A program made the translations under genes and the position numbers. 9,616 nt of DNA from DATKYK01 sp034430255 (GTDB lineage Bacteria; Chloroflexota; Dehalococcoidia; E44-bin15), in contig DAOUEU010000002.1 in the NCBI GenBank assembly GCA_034430255.1, positions 1-9,616 of the forward strand, written 5' to 3'. Below the pieces are notes generated by a model. It was not told the DNA's origin and ran no database searches. It saw nothing but the letters and a program-made list of their open reading frames with translations. Each line of letters starts with the position of its first letter. Position 1 is the first letter of the stretch. Positions 7,600 to 9,616 of the stretch are shown here, one piece after another.

Positions 7600-8968
7600 T
7601 CTCAGCACCGATAATGCTTTCTGCACACACCATACCCGAGCAAAGGGCTTGCAATATCCCACGGAATCTACCTGTACAATCGCCAATCAAATACATTCTA
7701 GGAATTATCGAAAAATCCGAGTTAATAGGAAAACTTAGGCCACCATAGTCTACTTCTGGTGCAAACACGTTTACTTCGCCCCAACGATCTTTGGGTAAGA
7801 GTCGAGAAGCAAAATAATAAACTGCCTCCTTAATTCTTGTAGAGATGGAGTATGGAAAACATTGATTTACATCACCGTGCACCCAAAAAGATATAGAGCT
7901 TTGAAAGGATTTAGGAGACTTATGGTTATGATCTTTAGTGTCGATGCTAAAGTAATCAAGTAACCTCTGACATACGGGTTTACCATTACTAATGTGGAGT
8001 GTTCTTCCCTCTATTTCATTCAATATCGCCTCCTTTTGTTTTGAGGGTTTTAGCCTTATCATAATCCCAATATTTGTAAAGCCACTTCCAAACTTAGGGT
8101 TGGAGTAACCCTCTATGAAAAATACATCTTCAAGGAAATAAGGTGCAATTTTACCGCTGTTACAAACGCAAAAAGTCCTAGCATCCTCAAATAGAAGTTT
8201 CAAATCATTATGATATCTAGTTACTTCTGGATATAAATCTGTTGGAAATTCTAATCTGACACCTACATCTAACTGATTTTCTTTTCCATTTAAACCTAAT
8301 CTTGTGTTCAGAAATCTAAGAAAAGAACGGCCTAAGCGGCCAACTCCGAGCACCAGATACTTTGTAAAGATTGTGATCGTCTGTTCATCCTGCTTGGCCA
8401 CTAACTTGAAGCCATTTTCTTTAGGGTCTATTTGGGTTAGCTTGGTGTTCAGCAATAAAGACATGCCTGCAGAGTTTAGTTGTGAAAGTATTTCTTGATA
8501 TGCCCTTCGTAATTCTTCCTGCTCGCAGAGATATGCATCGTAATACCTATATCTAAATCCTAGTTTAGCGAATAACCCTTTTGCATTCTTGATATCATTT
8601 GCTGTTATATCTGGCTTTTGTAAAGATAGGTAGTTACTAATCAAAGAGAGGGCTTCAGATAGTTTCCTTTCGGCTAAGTCTTTACTACCCAAAATACTCG
8701 CAAGTCTACTCCCAGCAGGAAAAGTGCTTATTTTTCCACCACCTAATAGAGAGCAACCACCAAATCCACTTATCATTTGACAAGGGTTTTCTTTGTTGCA
8801 GCTTCCGCCTTGAAGAATCGAACAAGACCTAATACTTGGATAGTTGCCCGCATCTAAACAAAGCACAGGAGTTGGCACATTAGAGTCAAAAAACGTGAGC
8901 GCCGCTCCTATACCTGCCGGTCCTAATCCAACAATACAAACTTGAGAAGTGTAATCACCTGTGCCCAT
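7577..8968 (-). CDS. FAD-dependent oxidoreductase (COG2509-like)
   Basis: The 463-residue protein opens with a Rossmann dinucleotide-binding motif, VCIVGLGPAGIGAAL (10-24), with Asp39 in CLDAG as the probable ribose-binding acid. Near the C-terminus it has the second FAD motif, MYLIGDCTG (425-433). Between them, cysteines 49, 57, 63 and 72 lie around PCQMISGFGGCSLLGGGKIS. This matches the family pattern of spaced cysteines followed by GFGGAGxxSDGK, although here AG and SD are replaced. That pattern points to the uncharacterised FAD-dependent dehydrogenases of COG2509; substrate and electron acceptor are unknown. There is no signal peptide or membrane helix, so it should be cytoplasmic. The start at 8968 has AGGAG 9 nt upstream. 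Its 3' end overlaps the HD gene by 23 nt, tying the two together in one transcript. Its place as first gene of a nucleotide/DNA-themed operon is unexplained. Confidence 0.85.
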   Translation of the reverse strand: MGTGDYTSQVCIVGLGPAGIGAALTFFDSNVPTPVLCLDAGNYPSIRSCSILQGGSCNKENPCQMISGFGGCSLLGGGKISTFPAGSRLASILGSKDLAERKLSEALSLISNYLSLQKPDITANDIKNAKGLFAKLGFRYRYYDAYLCEQEELRRAYQEILSQLNSAGMSLLLNTKLTQIDPKENGFKLVAKQDEQTITIFTKYLVLGVGRLGRSFLRFLNTRLGLNGKENQLDVGVRLEFPTDLYPEVTRYHNDLKLLFEDARTFCVCNSGKIAPYFLEDVFFIEGYSNPKFGSGFTNIGIMIRLKPSKQKEAILNEIEGRTLHISNGKPVCQRLLDYFSIDTKDHNHKSPKSFQSSISFWVHGDVNQCFPYSISTRIKEAVYYFASRLLPKDRWGEVNVFAPEVDYGGLSFPINSDFSIIPRMYLIGDCTGRFRGILQALCSGMVCAESIIGAENERNLGK

Positions 8969-8972
8969 GCTC

Positions 8973-9281
8973 TCATACTCCTACTGAGTCAGATAGGTAG
9001 GTTCGAATAAGTTCCTTTAGAAATTGAGTTGGATAGCGTTCTTGCCGCTTTTTCTGGCTTTTCCACCAGGCAGGCTTTTGGGCACGGGTTTTAGGACTCA
9101 AGAGGCCAAAACTTGGAGCGGAGGCGGTTCTCACGCTACCATTTGCAGTGTGTGCGGGTTCTACTTGCTGATTCTCGTATAATAGCTTCACTTTGTTGTT
9201 TACAAGATACTTTTTGAGAGGCTTTGAATAGGTTGCTTCAAGATCAAATGCAACGTACGTTAGGTCGCGGATGTTGCTCAT
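8973..9281 (-). CDS. Short hypothetical protein, perhaps a truncated gene
   Basis: From the ATG at 9281 the product has 102 residues; an in-frame TTG at 9302 is possible but less attractive. I do not recognise it as a complete family. It begins MSNIRDLTYVAFDLEATYSK. The FDLEAT stretch resembles the Exo I motif (DxE) of DEDD 3'-5' exonucleases. The YVAFD start also resembles the first strand of some TIR-like proteins. Neither domain could fit in 102 residues, and no later motifs follow. The C-terminal part is basic and aromatic (AWWKSQKKRQERYPTQFLKE) and could be a small nucleic-acid-binding tail. It ends 4 nt before the FAD gene, so it may be the first operon gene or the remnant of a larger one. 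The 89 bases between it and nrdR (9303-9391) are non-coding, with no clear promoter, terminator or attachment site. Confidence 0.45.
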   Translation of the reverse strand: MSNIRDLTYVAFDLEATYSKPLKKYLVNNKVKLLYENQQVEPAHTANGSVRTASAPSFGLLSPKTRAQKPAWWKSQKKRQERYPTQFLKELIRTYLSDSVGV

Positions 9282-9391
9282 ATGCCGCCATCTCCCGGTC
9301 AATTACAGCCCAAGTAACGAAAGATAGCTATTCCCAATCGATGGTAGCGGGAGGTTTCGAATGGCTCACAACCCCAACCTCAACCGCTCCT

Positions 9392-9616
9392 CTACTTCCC
9401 CTCCCGCTTCTTCCTCTCAATCAATTCCTCGATTTCTTGCGCCAGGCTCTCCACATCGGCGAAGCGACGGTAAACGGAAGCAAAGCGCACGTAGGCCACA
9501 TCGTCCAGCGCCCGCAGCCGCTCCATCACCATCTCCCCGATGTCCCGGCTCTCCACCTCCCCATCCCCCCGACTGTAGAGCTTCCCTTCGATCCCACTGA
9601 CCAGTTCCTCGATGGC
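9392..9616 (-). CDS. nrdR: Transcriptional repressor NrdR (partial, N-terminus off window)
   Basis: The last 74 codons are visible, ending in TAG at 9392-9394; the zinc-ribbon N-terminus lies beyond the right edge. The reading gives the end of the ATP-cone and the conserved NrdR tail: EVESRDIGEMVMERLRALDD, then VAYVRFASVYRRFADVESLA, closing with EEIEELIERKKREGK-like acidic and basic residues. NrdR binds paired NrdR boxes and represses ribonucleotide reductase genes when dATP occupies its ATP-cone. Its target here is presumably nrdD, on the same strand about 6 kb downstream. The gene is GC-rich and matches nrdD and nrdG in composition. Assignment is confident because the VAYVRFASVYR block is highly characteristic. 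Confidence 0.93.
   Translation of the reverse strand, partial: AIEELVSGIEGKLYSRGDGEVESRDIGEMVMERLRALDDVAYVRFASVYRRFADVESLAQEIEELIERKKREGK

Noticed and set aside
7600..7686. Longer start for the HD protein at 7686
   Set aside because: It would overlap the FAD gene by 110 nt, and the added 29 residues are the out-of-frame reading of its conserved C-terminus. The family-like start follows the ATG at 7599.
3314..9364. The 9-mer TTCGAATGG near both edges of the accessory block (3314-3322 on minus, 9356-9364 on plus)
   Set aside because: It is short, contains the palindrome TTCGAA and is inverted rather than direct, so chance is the simplest explanation. No longer terminal repeat surrounds it.
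9361..9600. Plus-strand open frame of 79 codons, rich in Pro, Ser and Arg
   Set aside because: It is antisense to the clearly recognisable C-terminal part of nrdR and has low-complexity composition.
1..9616. CRISPR arrays, tRNA or rRNA genes, insertion sequences
   Set aside because: No regularly spaced repeats, no tRNA-like arms with a CCA end, no rRNA-like sequence and no transposase motif were seen on either strand.

Overview
The window has GC-rich flanks that carry anaerobic ribonucleotide-reduction genes. A visibly AT-richer block of accessory genes interrupts them. Every gene I can support lies on the minus strand, so the order of transcription runs from high to low coordinates. The flanks suggest a strictly or facultatively anaerobic bacterium: class III ribonucleotide reductase NrdD, its radical-SAM activase NrdG, the bacterial repressor NrdR and a lipoprotein with a bacterial lipobox. 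A Chloroflexota-like or Firmicutes-like host would fit, but this is a weak guess.

Layout from right to left: the C-terminal part of nrdR (9392-9616, running off the right edge); a short unrecognised ORF (8973-9281); a four-gene operon with overlapping or nearly touching ends; a decayed, frameshifted coding relic (about 3381-3790); then nrdD (1094-3250), nrdG (399-1097) and a partial lipoprotein gene (1-402, running off the left edge). The operon holds a COG2509-like FAD protein (7577-8968), a SAMHD1/COG1078-like HD phosphohydrolase (6247-7599), a SPPY-type DNA amino-methyltransferase (4988-6250), and a fusion of a guanylate-kinase-like domain, a dCTP-deaminase/dUTPase-fold domain and a C-terminal membrane helix (3792-4985).

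The nrd genes form one functional set: NrdR senses ATP/dATP and represses reductase genes, NrdG installs the glycyl radical on NrdD, and NrdD makes dNTPs without oxygen. The inserted operon is also built around nucleotides and DNA (a predicted dNTPase, a nucleotide kinase fused to a dNTP-binding fold, and a DNA methylase). This makes it a candidate undescribed defence or DNA-modification module aimed at the nucleotide pool. That reading is inference from domain content and operon structure. No such system is demonstrated here, and the role of the FAD protein is unexplained.

I saw no tRNA, rRNA, CRISPR array, intact transposase or recognisable attachment site. The stretch 3251-3791 has no intact gene; it holds the decayed relic, a small hairpin and the nrdD leader.
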